Assembly: GCF_005938385.1 (NCBI RefSeq)
Contig: NZ_VCRA01000025.1
Coordinates: 1-64,000 of the forward strand
Direction: 5' to 3'
DNA length: 64,000 nucleotides
Origin: Paenibacillus mesophilus
GTDB lineage: Bacteria > Bacillota > Bacilli > Paenibacillales > NBRC-103111
Each line of letters begins with the position of its first letter. Position 1 is the first letter of the stretch. Positions 35,682-45,108 of this stretch are shown here, in pieces. The notes under the pieces were generated by a model that ran no database searches, had not been told where the DNA came from, and worked only from the letters and a program-made list of their open reading frames with translations. The position numbers were made by a program, and so were the translations under genes.

Positions 35682-36746
35682 TTAAGAGTTCAACGAAACT
35701 TCTTTGCGCAGGTCGGACGAATCGTAGATCGCCTGAATGATCTGGGACGATTTGATGACGGAATCGATATGCGCCGGCGATTTCTCGCCCGTCCGAATGC
35801 AGTTCAGGAAGCTGTCGATTTCGTTCTGGAACATGTTCACCGAGGAGTACTTCGGCGTCGTTTCGAGCAAAGCGCCGTTTTTCGCGCTGTAGATGACGAA
35901 CTCTTTGCCGTACTGCAGACGGATGCCCGCTTTGTCGCCGATAAAATCGATAAACGACTCGCTGACGCCGATGTTTTGCGCCCAAGCCCCGTTCACCGTA
36001 ATCGTCGGACCTTCCGTGCGGATCAGCGCGGTAACGGAATCGTCCACGTCGTACGTGCCTTCATAGTTTGGAGGTCCCGCCCACATGCTGGTGTATGTAT
36101 AATTCGGCATGTCTTTGCCCAGTTTGCAGAACGCTTCGCCGGTAACCGTAAGCGGCTTCGGATCGCCAGAGCAGTACATGACGATATCGAGGTAATGAAC
36201 GCCCCAGTCGATCAGCGCGCCGCCGCCGGCGATCGCTTTCGTCGTGAAAGCTCCGCCGAGTCCCGGAATGGAACGGTGCGAGCGGAAGCTGACATAGACG
36301 TGGTACAGCTCGCCCAGGTCGCCGTTCTCGATCATCTTCTTGATGATGTTGACGCCGGAATTAAAGCGGTTGACTACGCCGATATTGAGCACCTTGCCGG
36401 TTTCGTGCTGAACCTTCTGCATCTCCAGTGCCTCGGCGTACGTTCTGGCGGCCGGTTTTTCGCACAATACATGTTTGCCGGCCCGCAGGCAGTCGATCGA
36501 GATCGCGGCATGTCCGTTGTTCGGCGTGCAGATCGATACCGCCTCGACTTCGGGATCTTCCAGAATGACGCGGTAATCTTCCACCGCGATACCGCAGCCA
36601 TAGTCTTGTACGGCCTTATCGGCTCTCTCCTTGATAATGTCGCAGAAATATTTGATCTCCGCGTCAGGATTGGCCAAATAAGCTTTAATATGCTGGCCGT
36701 TCGCGATCGTGCCGCACCCGATAATGGCGACTTTTATTTTACCCAC
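35682..36746 (-). CDS. Gfo/Idh/MocA-family NAD(P)-dependent sugar dehydrogenase
   Basis: GTG at 36746 is preceded at 8 nt by GGAGGG; an ATG 15 nt upstream overlaps that site and is less likely. The 354-residue product has the N-terminal Rossmann motif VAIIGCGTIANGQH, the CEKPAARTYAEA segment with the catalytic Lys (about residue 92), and the C-terminal alpha/beta domain with GGGALIDWGVHYLDIVMY. Family members oxidise sugars, inositols or their derivatives. It is transcribed alone between the propeller A gene and the aldo-keto reductase unit. Substrate unknown. Confidence 0.9.
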   Translation of the reverse strand: MGKIKVAIIGCGTIANGQHIKAYLANPDAEIKYFCDIIKERADKAVQDYGCGIAVEDYRVILEDPEVEAVSICTPNNGHAAISIDCLRAGKHVLCEKPAARTYAEALEMQKVQHETGKVLNIGVVNRFNSGVNIIKKMIENGDLGELYHVYVSFRSHRSIPGLGGAFTTKAIAGGGALIDWGVHYLDIVMYCSGDPKPLTVTGEAFCKLGKDMPNYTYTSMWAGPPNYEGTYDVDDSVTALIRTEGPTITVNGAWAQNIGVSESFIDFIGDKAGIRLQYGKEFVIYSAKNGALLETTPKYSSVNMFQNEIDSFLNCIRTGEKSPAHIDSVIKSSQIIQAIYDSSDLRKEVSLNS

Positions 36747-36878
36747 CGTATATCCCTCCATAAATATCGTGTGAACAAGTTAATTGTATCGTCCCGGGCA
36801 AAATAAACAACACTTTTTTTCAATTTTTTCGAAAAATTCGGAGTCCGGTTCCACAACGCGAATCGGAGGTCGAACATG

Positions 36879-36913
36879 AAAAAGCCCCCAACGGCAGTTG
36901 CGCCTTGGGGGCC
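36879..36913 (-). terminator. Terminator of the MFS/aldo-keto reductase operon
   Basis: On the minus strand GCCCCCAA pairs with TTGGGGGC and is followed by TTTTTC, just beyond the stop codon of the aldo-keto reductase gene. Confidence 0.85.
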
Positions 36914-36924
36914 AAGCGAAGTCT

Positions 36925-37767
36925 TTAAAAATCGAAGTTGTCCGGGTCGGGGCCGACACGGCGGTTTTGGTTGAGCGCGTCGATCCGGTCCATTTCTTCC
37001 TGCGTCAGCTCGAAATCATAGAGATCCGCATTTTCGATAATCCGGCTTTCCTTCGTCGACTTCGGAATCGTAATCACTCCGTGCTGCAAGTCCCAGCGCA
37101 AAATAATTTGAGCAATCGATTTGCCGTGCTTGACGGCGATTTCTTTCAGCACCGGGTTGTCCAGCAGCTGCCCCTGCATTAACGGCGACCAGGCTTCGAG
37201 CTGAATACCTTGCTGTTTCGTATAGCGGAGCAGCTCCTTTTGCGTCAAGAAGGGGTGGAATTCGACTTGGTTGATCATCGGTTTGATTTCGGCATCGTTC
37301 ATCAAATCTTCCAGATGATGAATCTGGAAATTGCTTACGCCGATCGCTTTCACCCGGCCCGCTTTGTACAGAGCTTCCAAAGCTCTCCAAGCTTCCTTAT
37401 ATTTGCCCGCCACCGGCCAGTGGATGAGGTACAGATCCAAATAGTCCAAGCCCAGCTTGCTCAGGCTTGTCTCGTAGGCGGCCAGTGCGGATTCGTAGCC
37501 CAAGTCGGCGTTCCATACTTTGGAAGTCACGAAGAGATCTTCACGGGACAGATTATGACCGGCGAGAGCTTCTCGAATTCCTTGGCCCACGCTGCTTTCA
37601 TTTCCGTAAATGGCGGCGGTGTCGATGCTGCGATAGCCGTGTTTTACCGCCGATTTGATCGCTTCGACGAGTTCGGAGCCTTCCTCTACTTTGAAAACGC
37701 CGAGTCCGAGCCAAGGCATTTGTACGCCGTTATGAAGTGCAGTTCTGCTTTGTACATGTTGAGTCAT
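36925..37767 (-). CDS. Aldo/keto reductase (YvgN/diketogluconate-reductase type)
   Basis: The 280-residue product has the aldo/keto reductase barrel with the catalytic tetrad Asp (in SIDTAAIYGNE), Tyr, Lys (VTSKVWN) and His (LIHWPV), followed by VSNFQIHHL, MINQVEFHP and the C-terminal NADPH motif IPKSTKESRIIENADLYDF. Family members reduce methylglyoxal and other reactive carbonyls. It is the second gene of a HxlR-controlled operon, 45 nt after the MFS gene, which suggests defence against electrophiles or quinones (inference). Confidence 0.94.
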   Translation of the reverse strand: MTQHVQSRTALHNGVQMPWLGLGVFKVEEGSELVEAIKSAVKHGYRSIDTAAIYGNESSVGQGIREALAGHNLSREDLFVTSKVWNADLGYESALAAYETSLSKLGLDYLDLYLIHWPVAGKYKEAWRALEALYKAGRVKAIGVSNFQIHHLEDLMNDAEIKPMINQVEFHPFLTQKELLRYTKQQGIQLEAWSPLMQGQLLDNPVLKEIAVKHGKSIAQIILRWDLQHGVITIPKSTKESRIIENADLYDFELTQEEMDRIDALNQNRRVGPDPDNFDF

Positions 37768-37812
37768 GGTATAATCCTCCAGATCTAATTATTTTTTGTT
37801 TGCATTCCGCGA

Positions 37813-39021
37813 TCATCTTCGCTCGAGTTTGGCAGAAACGCCGGTAAGGACGACAGCTGCCGCAACCATTACCGCGCCGACCCATGGCGTGTGTACGAGT
37901 CCGAAGGAGTCGACTACCGTTCCCCCTACCACAGCCCCAATCGCAATGCCGACGTTGAAAGCCGCTATATTCAACGCCGATGCGACGTCTACGGCCGATG
38001 GAAAATAACGTTCGGCCAGTTGCACGATAAACAGCTGAAGGCCGGGCACGTTCATGAAAGCGAACAGACCCATTAAAAATACGGCGATCAATCCGGCCGC
38101 TTGGAAAGGAAGCATGAAGGTCATCGCAAGAAGTACGGCGGTTTGAATGAGAAACATCCGGAATAAGGCGCGTACCGGGTTGCGGTTCGCCCATCTTCCC
38201 CCGATTTCGTTGCCGATGGCGACTGCGATCCCATAGACGAGCAGGACGACTCCGACCATACTCGGGCTAAGCTTGATCACCTCTTGCAGGATCGGAGTCA
38301 AGTAAGTGAAGGCGACGAACGTCCCTCCGTAACCGAGCGCCGTTATCGCGAATCCGAGAAGCAGCCTGCGGTTCGCAACCAATCGGAGCATATCGGAGAA
38401 TTTGGCTGGCGGCGATTGTTTTAGATTGTTCGGAACAAGCATGCCGATGGCCATAATAGCAATGATGCCAAGCAGCGCTACACCCCAGAACGTCGCTCTC
38501 CAGCCGAAAGCTTGACCGATATACGTCCCGAGCGGAACGCCGGTAACGGTAGCTATTGTCAGGCCCGTAAACATAAGCGCAATAGCGCTGGCCTTTTTCT
38601 CCTCCGGTACGAGCTGCACGGCTATAGTCGATCCGATCGAGAAGAAAACTCCGTGCGAGAAGGCCGTAATGAAACGGGCGACAAGCAACAGTTCGAACGA
38701 TGTCGAAAGTGCGGCAACCGTATTGCCGATAATGAAAACAACCATCAGTAGCATTAGCAACAATTTGCGATTTATCCGGTTTGTTACCGCAGTAAGAATA
38801 GGCGCTCCTACCGCTACTCCGATCGCATAGCCGGAAATCAAAAGACCGGCGAGCGTGATGCCGATATTTAAATCGCCTGCTATGGATGCAAGCAAACCTA
38901 CGGGCACAAATTCGGTAGTGCCGATGCCGAATGCGCTTATGGCTAGGGCAAGAAGCGCCCAAGTTCCCGTCCTGGCCTTCACGTTCGGCCGGGAAGCCGA
39001 TTGTATGGTCGAATGGCTCAT
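37813..39021 (-). CDS. MFS transporter (AraJ/YdhP-type efflux)
   Basis: GGGAGGAG stands before the ATG at 39021; a TTG further upstream lies across that site. The 402-residue product has 12 predicted membrane segments. It shows the DHA1-type N terminus FGIGTTEFVPVGLL, the motif-A-like loop after TM2, and SHGVFFSIGSTIAVQLV in TM4, typical of AraJ/YdeR/YtbD efflux proteins. It is first in an operon with an aldo/keto reductase and is divergent from the HxlR regulator whose operators overlap its promoter. Confidence 0.93.
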   Translation of the reverse strand: MSHSTIQSASRPNVKARTGTWALLALAISAFGIGTTEFVPVGLLASIAGDLNIGITLAGLLISGYAIGVAVGAPILTAVTNRINRKLLLMLLMVVFIIGNTVAALSTSFELLLVARFITAFSHGVFFSIGSTIAVQLVPEEKKASAIALMFTGLTIATVTGVPLGTYIGQAFGWRATFWGVALLGIIAIMAIGMLVPNNLKQSPPAKFSDMLRLVANRRLLLGFAITALGYGGTFVAFTYLTPILQEVIKLSPSMVGVVLLVYGIAVAIGNEIGGRWANRNPVRALFRMFLIQTAVLLAMTFMLPFQAAGLIAVFLMGLFAFMNVPGLQLFIVQLAERYFPSAVDVASALNIAAFNVGIAIGAVVGGTVVDSFGLVHTPWVGAVMVAAAVVLTGVSAKLERR

Positions 39022-39088
39022 ATATAAACTCCTCCCTCGAAGCAATGTTCGGATGTCGGCAGTCTTGTTGATTTGCCGCCTGGGTGTT

Positions 39089-39173
39089 AGTATAGAGCCA
39101 TACGATCGATAAAGTAAGTACGTACTTTGAAGTAATATAGGTACTTTAAAGTGATATAGGTACTTAAAAGTAC
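39089..39173. promoter_or_regulatory. Tandem TACTT-n-AAGTA operators and MFS promoter
   Basis: The minus-strand promoter is TTACTT (39112-39117), 17 nt, TATACT (39089-39094). Four related palindromic motifs overlap or follow: AGTACGTACT at 39118, TACTTTGAAGTA (39123-39134), TACTTTAAAGTG (39142-39153) and GTACTTAAAAGTAC (39160-39173). The spacing of about 19 bp suggests cooperative binding of HxlR dimers controlling both directions. Confidence 0.75.
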
Positions 39174-39198
39174 CCTATAAAGATAAGGAGGTATTTGT

Positions 39199-39537
39199 GT
39201 GGGATACAACATACCGGTCGAAGCTACGCTCGATGTTATCGGCGGCAAGTGGAAGGTTGTAATCTTATGCTTCTTGGACAAAGGAGATCGAAGAACGAGC
39301 GAATTGAAAAGGCTGATGCCGGACATTACCCAAAAAATGCTTACCCAGCAATTACGGGAGCTTGAAGAGGATGGAGTCGTAAAACGGACGATCTACGATC
39401 AAGTCCCGCCCAAAGTCGTCTACTCGCTGACCGACTACGGATGGTCTCTGAAACCGATTCTCGATGCGATGTGTTCTTGGGGCGAGAAGCATATCGAACA
39501 AACGGTCGAACCGGCTGTGTCGGGAAGAGCCGAATAA
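39199..39537 (+). CDS. HxlR-family winged-helix regulator
   Basis: GTG at 39199 follows AAGGAGG. The 112-residue product has the full HxlR domain: IPVEATLDVIGGKWKVVILCFLDKGDRRTSELKR, ITQKMLTQQLRELEEDGVVKR (recognition helix) and PPKVVYSLTDYGWSL. Family members such as YodB and HypR sense quinones or disulfide stress through Cys. Here Cys residues lie in ILCFL and MCSWG. It is divergent from the MFS/aldo-keto reductase operon, with tandem palindromes between them, and probably represses that operon and itself. Confidence 0.95.
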   Translation: MGYNIPVEATLDVIGGKWKVVILCFLDKGDRRTSELKRLMPDITQKMLTQQLRELEEDGVVKRTIYDQVPPKVVYSLTDYGWSLKPILDAMCSWGEKHIEQTVEPAVSGRAE

Positions 39538-39585
39538 GGATCGGGCCATAGGGAAAAATACGCGGGGAAACAAGCCGCTAGCGCA

Positions 39586-39614
39586 ATGACATTCGGGCCC
39601 CGTTCAAGTATAAT
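39586..39614 (+). promoter_or_regulatory. Promoter of regulator B
   Basis: ATGACA and TATAAT are separated by 17 nt, about 40 nt before the ATG at 39656. Confidence 0.65.
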
Positions 39615-39655
39615 TAGCCAGTGAAGCTACCAGCAACAGAAAGTGCGGAGTGATC

Positions 39656-41056
39656 ATGGTGGGTCCAAGCTCGAAACGGTCCGGCTCGAGAACGAGACTG
39701 GAGCGAATGGTCGAAACATTGAAGGAAGAAATCATTACCGGCATGAGAAGCGTCGGCGATTACCTCCCCCCCGAATTGGAATTAAGCAAATTGTTTCAGC
39801 TTAGCAAAAATACGGTCCGCAAAGGGTTGGACGTACTCGTTCACGAAGGATATATCGAGAAAGTCCCGAGAATCGGGGCGCGTATCATTAGGACCGCCCG
39901 TAGCGATGCCGTCGTCTTGAAATTCGCCTATTCCCCCAAACTGGTCAAGGAAATTCACTTGATGGAGATGATAGGGGCTTTCCAAAAGCAGTATGCCAAT
40001 ATCCAGGTTCAAGCCGTTCCGATCTCTTATCAATGCAAGCCGCTGAACGAAGATCGCCTGATCATGGACCAACTGGACGTTTTGACAATCAACGCGCATG
40101 ATTTCGAGCACTTTGTCGATCCAGTCGACGGGTCTGTCCGATTAGAGCCTTTGGAACCGGTCGGCGGCATATACCCTTTTCTTGAAACGCCGTTTGCAAG
40201 GGATGGGAAGCTATTTGCCCTGCCATTCGTTTTCACTCCGGTCATTCTTTGCTACAACCGGGAGCACTTTCTGGAGCAAGAGCTGCCGGAACCGGACAGC
40301 GGCTGGACGTGGGAAGATTTGCGCCAGGCGGGCAGAGCGCTTACAAACGGAAACGGCCGGTTCGGATTTTATTTTCATCTCCCGTCTGCAAACCGATGGC
40401 CGATCTTTCTTCTGCAAAACAACGTTGTCTTCCGGCGAGACAAGCAGGGCGGCTATGGCCTGAACGATCCGAAAGCGAAAGAAGCGCTGGAGTTGTGCAA
40501 GAGCCTCGTCCGCGATCCGCAGCTGTTCCCGAACTTTTTGTCGGAAAACAACCAGGACGTCCACGCCCTGTTTCTGAATCAGAACGTATCGATGATCTTG
40601 TGCACGTATGACAGCCTGAACGATTTCCGGGACGCTCCGTTCGTGTACGATATTGCGCCGCTTCCGCGTTTCCGTGAATCCAAAACGTTGGTCGGAGCAA
40701 TCGCCCTCGCGCTGAGCGCCGCTTCCGAAAACAAGCTTGCGGCCAAGCTGTTCATTGATTTTTTTCTGTCCTGGCAAGCCCAGCTGTTCATCCGTCAAAA
40801 CACGTTGAGCATACCCGCCCTAAAGCGCGCCGCCGAGCAAGCTGGCGAAGGGGACCGGATCGCGAACCGTCCGTATCGGTACCCTATGTTTCGCGATATT
40901 ATCCCTTCCTTTCATTTTTTCTCGGATCTCCAACTGCCGGCCGATCATTTGATTCAGATGGGACAGGAGCTGAAGCTTTATTGGTCCCACTTCGAACCGC
41001 TGGAGCCTATCCTGCAAAAGCTGGAGAAACAGCTTTCCGAACACGGCGGCCAATAA
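39656..41056 (+). CDS. GntR DNA-binding domain fused to a solute-binding domain (regulator B)
   Basis: GGAG stands 5 nt before the ATG at 39656 (a GTG two codons earlier overlaps it), giving 466 residues without a signal peptide. Residues 12-85 are a GntR winged helix (VGDYLPPELELSKLFQLSKN...GYIEKVPRIGARI). The rest is a family 1 solute-binding fold (FVFTPVILCYNREHFLE, SGWTWEDLRQAG). It aligns over its whole length with regulator A at 30049, including the linker EKVPR-x-G-x-RI. It is convergent with propeller B and lies next to the SBP-SBP-propeller operon, its probable target. The sensing domain inside the cell would read an imported sugar. Confidence 0.88.
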   Translation: MVGPSSKRSGSRTRLERMVETLKEEIITGMRSVGDYLPPELELSKLFQLSKNTVRKGLDVLVHEGYIEKVPRIGARIIRTARSDAVVLKFAYSPKLVKEIHLMEMIGAFQKQYANIQVQAVPISYQCKPLNEDRLIMDQLDVLTINAHDFEHFVDPVDGSVRLEPLEPVGGIYPFLETPFARDGKLFALPFVFTPVILCYNREHFLEQELPEPDSGWTWEDLRQAGRALTNGNGRFGFYFHLPSANRWPIFLLQNNVVFRRDKQGGYGLNDPKAKEALELCKSLVRDPQLFPNFLSENNQDVHALFLNQNVSMILCTYDSLNDFRDAPFVYDIAPLPRFRESKTLVGAIALALSAASENKLAAKLFIDFFLSWQAQLFIRQNTLSIPALKRAAEQAGEGDRIANRPYRYPMFRDIIPSFHFFSDLQLPADHLIQMGQELKLYWSHFEPLEPILQKLEKQLSEHGGQ

Positions 41057-41071
41057 GCCCATCAAAAACTA

Positions 41072-41105
41072 AGGCTTGCAACGCGCAATTTCGCGATGCA
41101 AGCCT
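41072..41105. terminator. Hairpin between regulator B and the propeller B operon
   Basis: AGGCTTGCA pairs perfectly with TGCAAGCCT, with a CGCG-containing loop. It separates converging genes; T tracts are weak. Confidence 0.55.
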
Positions 41106-41154
41106 ATTCACGATTAGCTAAACTTCCATTACCTTTTTAAGAACGGGACATCGT

Positions 41155-43749
41155 TTATCGAATATCCTCCTTTTTGAATCCGGCAAGCAATCTTGGAACG
41201 TCCTTCGTGATATAAGTTTTAATATCATCAATAAGTTCTTTGTCGAGTCCTTTGTTTAGCAAGTTCACATCATCACTTATTACAACAAGTCCATCGTTAT
41301 CTTTGAAATAAAACTTACCCAGCGATTTCACCAAAGATTTCAGCGGGAGAACAAGTCCTTGTTCCATCATTTGTGCCGGCACTTCGGTTTCTTTCATTTT
41401 CCCGTCAACCGAATATTGGCTTTCCCCCACCTTTATTCGAATGACTTTGCCATCCACATGAATGACTGCCGATTGCGTCTCCGGAGTCCACTCCACCCTT
41501 GCATTCATAGCTTGAGTAAAGAAACTGGACGGCACTAATGTTTCGCTATTCATAGCTATCGCAATGGCATGCTTATTTGCAGGGTCTATTAGCTTAGCTT
41601 TTCCATTCGCTGAAATGCCGTTTTGACCGGTAAACAGTACGACCGAATCATTTAATTTCCCCGAGATTGCACTGTACTCCGTTTCCGTAAGCTCCGAAAC
41701 CGTCATTCTATAAAGCTTGTGAGTATCGGAAGAAAATCCGGTATAATACATATTCCCGTCCGTTGCAATCGTAGGATAAGTCATCTTTATGGGAGTCTTC
41801 TTATATTCCAATGTAACCGGATTAATCATGGCGAAAAAGCCGTTCGTATTTGTATATAGCAAGCCATCCTCACCAAAAATCATATGCGCTATTGTAGGCA
41901 GCGTTCTTTTATCCGATATTTTGTCGACGATGATTGCTTTCACTGTGTCGAGTGTTACCGGGTCCAAAGCAAAAACTGCGCCTGTAGAAATGCCCCACAA
42001 ATTCCCATCCGGTCCGAACTCGATATCTCCTATAAGCGTGAGCGGGGTTTCCACTCCTTTTATTTTTGGAGCTGCCTCTTTAACAACTTGCCTTGTAGCC
42101 ATATCGAAAATAAATACTTTGGCTTCCTTCTGAGTTGGAAATGAGCCTCCAAATATGCTGGTGGACCCATATACTTTGCCGTCCTTATAGGCCAATCCTT
42201 CAACACTTTGATCGGGAATTATATTTTTGTAAAACTGGCTGGCGCCTGTTGCAAGATCATATATGGCAATACCTCCACCTTGAAAACCGGCCCTTGGATA
42301 AGTCCCCATTACAATCTTGCCATCCGCTTCAACGATATCAAAAATTCGATCCTGCAGCTCCGTCCCGAAGTAAGCCAATTTTTTGGGATTCGTTGGCCCT
42401 ATCGGTTTTGCCAAATCTAATTCATACAGCGTTGCTTGTGTATAGCAACCAAGATAAACTTTATTCCCTATTCTTTTGATAGCCTCCGTCTGTGTAGTTG
42501 CGAACTCTTGACTGGCGCCGGTTTCAGTGTCATAGATGACACCATTGTCAAGCATATATCCGCCCATAATAAGTTTGTTATCGGGTCCCGCTTCGAGGTC
42601 CTGGATATGGATACCTATAGCCGGGAAATTCGATTCCTTAAGGAACTCCGCTTTTTTAGTCGCCAGATTAAAGGCCAGCACCATGCCATTTTGTACGGTT
42701 ACAAGAGATTTACCCGGCAAATCGGGTCTATTTTTAAGCTCTACCCATCCGCCTCCGGTATAGTTTCCAAAATACCTTATGCCCGTATCCTCTGTTTTCA
42801 ATGTCGTCATATCGATGGAATACAGCGCATTTGTCTTGCCTCCGTCGCTCGGAAGACCGCCCAGCAAGTAAACTTTCCCATCCAGCTTGGGAGATACATA
42901 GTGGCCGAAGGACCTGGCAAATGCTTTCACCCACTTTTGCTGGTTAATATCATAGATGCACATGTAATACACGCCGTTCTCTGCTTTTATCTGTGCAAAA
43001 ATGAGATTGTCTACGATACTCATCATGTAGTAGGAAATGGGCTTAAACCCTGCCGGAAGATCCGGAGTATTAGGGTTCGGAATCGGAGTCTTCTCGCCTG
43101 TAGCAACATTTATTTTAACAAACATACTGTTCTGATCTTGCCCGCCTGCATAAAGGAATCCCTCATGATATACCATGGACATGACATACTTTTGTCCGGG
43201 AAAAATAGTTCCGAAATCAGTGAGTTCATTTGTAACGGGATTGTATTTTATAACTTTGGCGCTGGGGAATGTGCCGAAATATACATTATCGTTTTCATCC
43301 ATATTCAAGCCATATGTAGCCGTTTCTCCTGCTACCAGCTCACTTTGTTTAATCTGTTTTGTTACCGGCGAGTACTGATACACTCTTACATAGCCATGAG
43401 GGAGCATATAAACATTTCCCTTGCTATCGATTTTATGACTCCATGAATTTTTAACTCCCGGTAATTCAAATGTATTCATTACCGTATGGGTATCTAGATT
43501 ATAGACGATGAACTGACCATTGGGCTTTCCGCTCATTGTCGTATAGAGCATGTTGTGTCCGTCTTCCATACCAAGTGCAGTATGGAGCAGAAGCGTTTGC
43601 GTAAGAGGTTCCCCCAAGTATTCGGGTTCATATATTTTCTTATGCGGGGATATCGATCCCTCTACCTTTGCGGGTGTCAATGTACCCATAATCGATGTCA
43701 AAACCATAATCGCGATTACCCACTTCCATCCTTGTCTTTTCATATTCAT
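41155..43749 (-). CDS. Secreted beta-propeller protein B with copper-amine-oxidase-type stalk domain
   Basis: The ATG at 43749 lies 7 nt after AAAGGG. The open frame upstream of it overlaps the preceding gene and is not coding. The 864-residue product has a signal peptide (1 to about 28). A beta-propeller of YVTN/NHL-like blades follows (about 50-690), starting LGMEDGHNMLYTT, closely like propeller A. The C-terminal stalk domain (about 700-830) resembles the copper amine oxidase N-terminal domain (LVPSSFFTQAM, VEWTPETQSAVI, LVLPLKSLVKSLG). It is third in an operon after two sugar-binding lipoproteins. Probably surface-located; catalytic residues not recognised. Confidence 0.85.
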   Translation of the reverse strand: MNMKRQGWKWVIAIMVLTSIMGTLTPAKVEGSISPHKKIYEPEYLGEPLTQTLLLHTALGMEDGHNMLYTTMSGKPNGQFIVYNLDTHTVMNTFELPGVKNSWSHKIDSKGNVYMLPHGYVRVYQYSPVTKQIKQSELVAGETATYGLNMDENDNVYFGTFPSAKVIKYNPVTNELTDFGTIFPGQKYVMSMVYHEGFLYAGGQDQNSMFVKINVATGEKTPIPNPNTPDLPAGFKPISYYMMSIVDNLIFAQIKAENGVYYMCIYDINQQKWVKAFARSFGHYVSPKLDGKVYLLGGLPSDGGKTNALYSIDMTTLKTEDTGIRYFGNYTGGGWVELKNRPDLPGKSLVTVQNGMVLAFNLATKKAEFLKESNFPAIGIHIQDLEAGPDNKLIMGGYMLDNGVIYDTETGASQEFATTQTEAIKRIGNKVYLGCYTQATLYELDLAKPIGPTNPKKLAYFGTELQDRIFDIVEADGKIVMGTYPRAGFQGGGIAIYDLATGASQFYKNIIPDQSVEGLAYKDGKVYGSTSIFGGSFPTQKEAKVFIFDMATRQVVKEAAPKIKGVETPLTLIGDIEFGPDGNLWGISTGAVFALDPVTLDTVKAIIVDKISDKRTLPTIAHMIFGEDGLLYTNTNGFFAMINPVTLEYKKTPIKMTYPTIATDGNMYYTGFSSDTHKLYRMTVSELTETEYSAISGKLNDSVVLFTGQNGISANGKAKLIDPANKHAIAIAMNSETLVPSSFFTQAMNARVEWTPETQSAVIHVDGKVIRIKVGESQYSVDGKMKETEVPAQMMEQGLVLPLKSLVKSLGKFYFKDNDGLVVISDDVNLLNKGLDKELIDDIKTYITKDVPRLLAGFKKEDIR

Positions 43750-43790
43750 TTCCATCCCTTTCGCTTCGGCCCGGAATGATCGATTGACGT

Positions 43791-45071
43791 TCATTTTTCT
43801 GCGGCTATATAGGCGTCGATTTGTTCCTGCGCCTCTCTCAGAGCGGTGTTGACATCGATTTTGCCGGCTACATAATCTTTGTACTTGGCCTCGAGAAATC
43901 CTCTCGCTTTCGTAAACTTTGTTTGGGCCACGTAAGGTGCGGGCTTCGTTTTCAAAATCGCGTCGATATGACTGTTTTTCAGCAGCGCATGGTCCGCGCC
44001 GAAATGCTTGTTGACTTCCCCGCTCCTCAGCGGGCTCATCATAAATCCGGAACGGCTTAGCGCCGTCTGCACCTCGTCCGACACCGCCAGCTTGATCACC
44101 TCCATAGCCTCTTGTGGATGCTTGCTGTTCGCGGCGATCTGGAGCACGAACGTCTGAACCATGCCAGAAGTATGCGGCCTTTCGGGAAAGCTGGGATATT
44201 CGGCGATGTCCCATTCGAAATCCACGCCGGCCAAACTATTGAGCACTTCGGGAGCGGCAAGCATCGCAACATTTTTGTCCTTTACAAACCGATTGACCGT
44301 ATTGGCATGGCTCGTAATCTGGAACTCGTTTCCCGGAATGTCGTGGATGCGCTTGACGAGCTCGAACACTTTTCGCCAACCGTCCGTATTGACGGCCCCC
44401 CTAAGTGTTGCCGGATCGACATACGGCAAGGACAACGAGCTTCCGACATGAGCTATCCCTTCCGGATCGAGACCTTTATATTGCACCCCGTTTTCCATCC
44501 GGGTCAGTTTTTTGCCCAGCTCGACCGCTTCATCCCATGTCATGCCGTCGGGAGGATAGGAGACGCCGAATTTGTCGAATATGTTCTTATTGTAAAATGT
44601 CGCATAATAGTTGTACCCGAATGGCAGAGCCATCAGACTGCCTTTGGCGATCGTATCGGATTGAAGACGGACGCCTTCCAGATTGGACTTCTCGAACCGG
44701 CTCAAATCGATGCCGTACTTCTCCATATACGGAGTCAAGTCGGCCAACAGCTTGTAATTGCCGAATTCATCCAGCAAGCTGCCCCAACCGGTCACAATAT
44801 CCACCTCGTTTCCGCCGATTGTCAAATTGGCGATCGCAAGCGAATTCCGCTCGATAACTTGAAGCGTAATATGGGGGTACTTCTGTTTGATAGGTAGGAC
44901 GAATAAACGTTCGATCATGTCCGGGTTCAAAGCTCCGAAGTTGTACAGCTTCAACGTAACAGGCTCTGCACGGTTACCGGTTTCTTTCTTGCTGTTCACG
45001 TTATCCGACGAATTGCAACCGCTTGCAACGAGCAAAGTACTTATAACCAAACAAACGAACCATTTATTCAT
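43791..45071 (-). CDS. Sugar-binding lipoprotein (local paralogue 2)
   Basis: This 426-residue lipoprotein has lipobox LVASGC (C19). The family 1 binding fold is clear (MALPFGYNYYATFYNKNIFDKFGVSYPPDG). The local signatures GMTWDEAVELGKKLTRMENG and DVNTALREAQ are shared with the proteins at 16856 and 45109. It is the middle gene of the operon, 37 nt after one lipoprotein gene and 41 nt before the propeller gene. No permease gene is in the operon. Confidence 0.92.
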   Translation of the reverse strand: MNKWFVCLVISTLLVASGCNSSDNVNSKKETGNRAEPVTLKLYNFGALNPDMIERLFVLPIKQKYPHITLQVIERNSLAIANLTIGGNEVDIVTGWGSLLDEFGNYKLLADLTPYMEKYGIDLSRFEKSNLEGVRLQSDTIAKGSLMALPFGYNYYATFYNKNIFDKFGVSYPPDGMTWDEAVELGKKLTRMENGVQYKGLDPEGIAHVGSSLSLPYVDPATLRGAVNTDGWRKVFELVKRIHDIPGNEFQITSHANTVNRFVKDKNVAMLAAPEVLNSLAGVDFEWDIAEYPSFPERPHTSGMVQTFVLQIAANSKHPQEAMEVIKLAVSDEVQTALSRSGFMMSPLRSGEVNKHFGADHALLKNSHIDAILKTKPAPYVAQTKFTKARGFLEAKYKDYVAGKIDVNTALREAQEQIDAYIAAEK

Positions 45072-45108
45072 GCCCTCTCCTCCTGCTCATGAAAGAATGA
45101 CCGATGCG

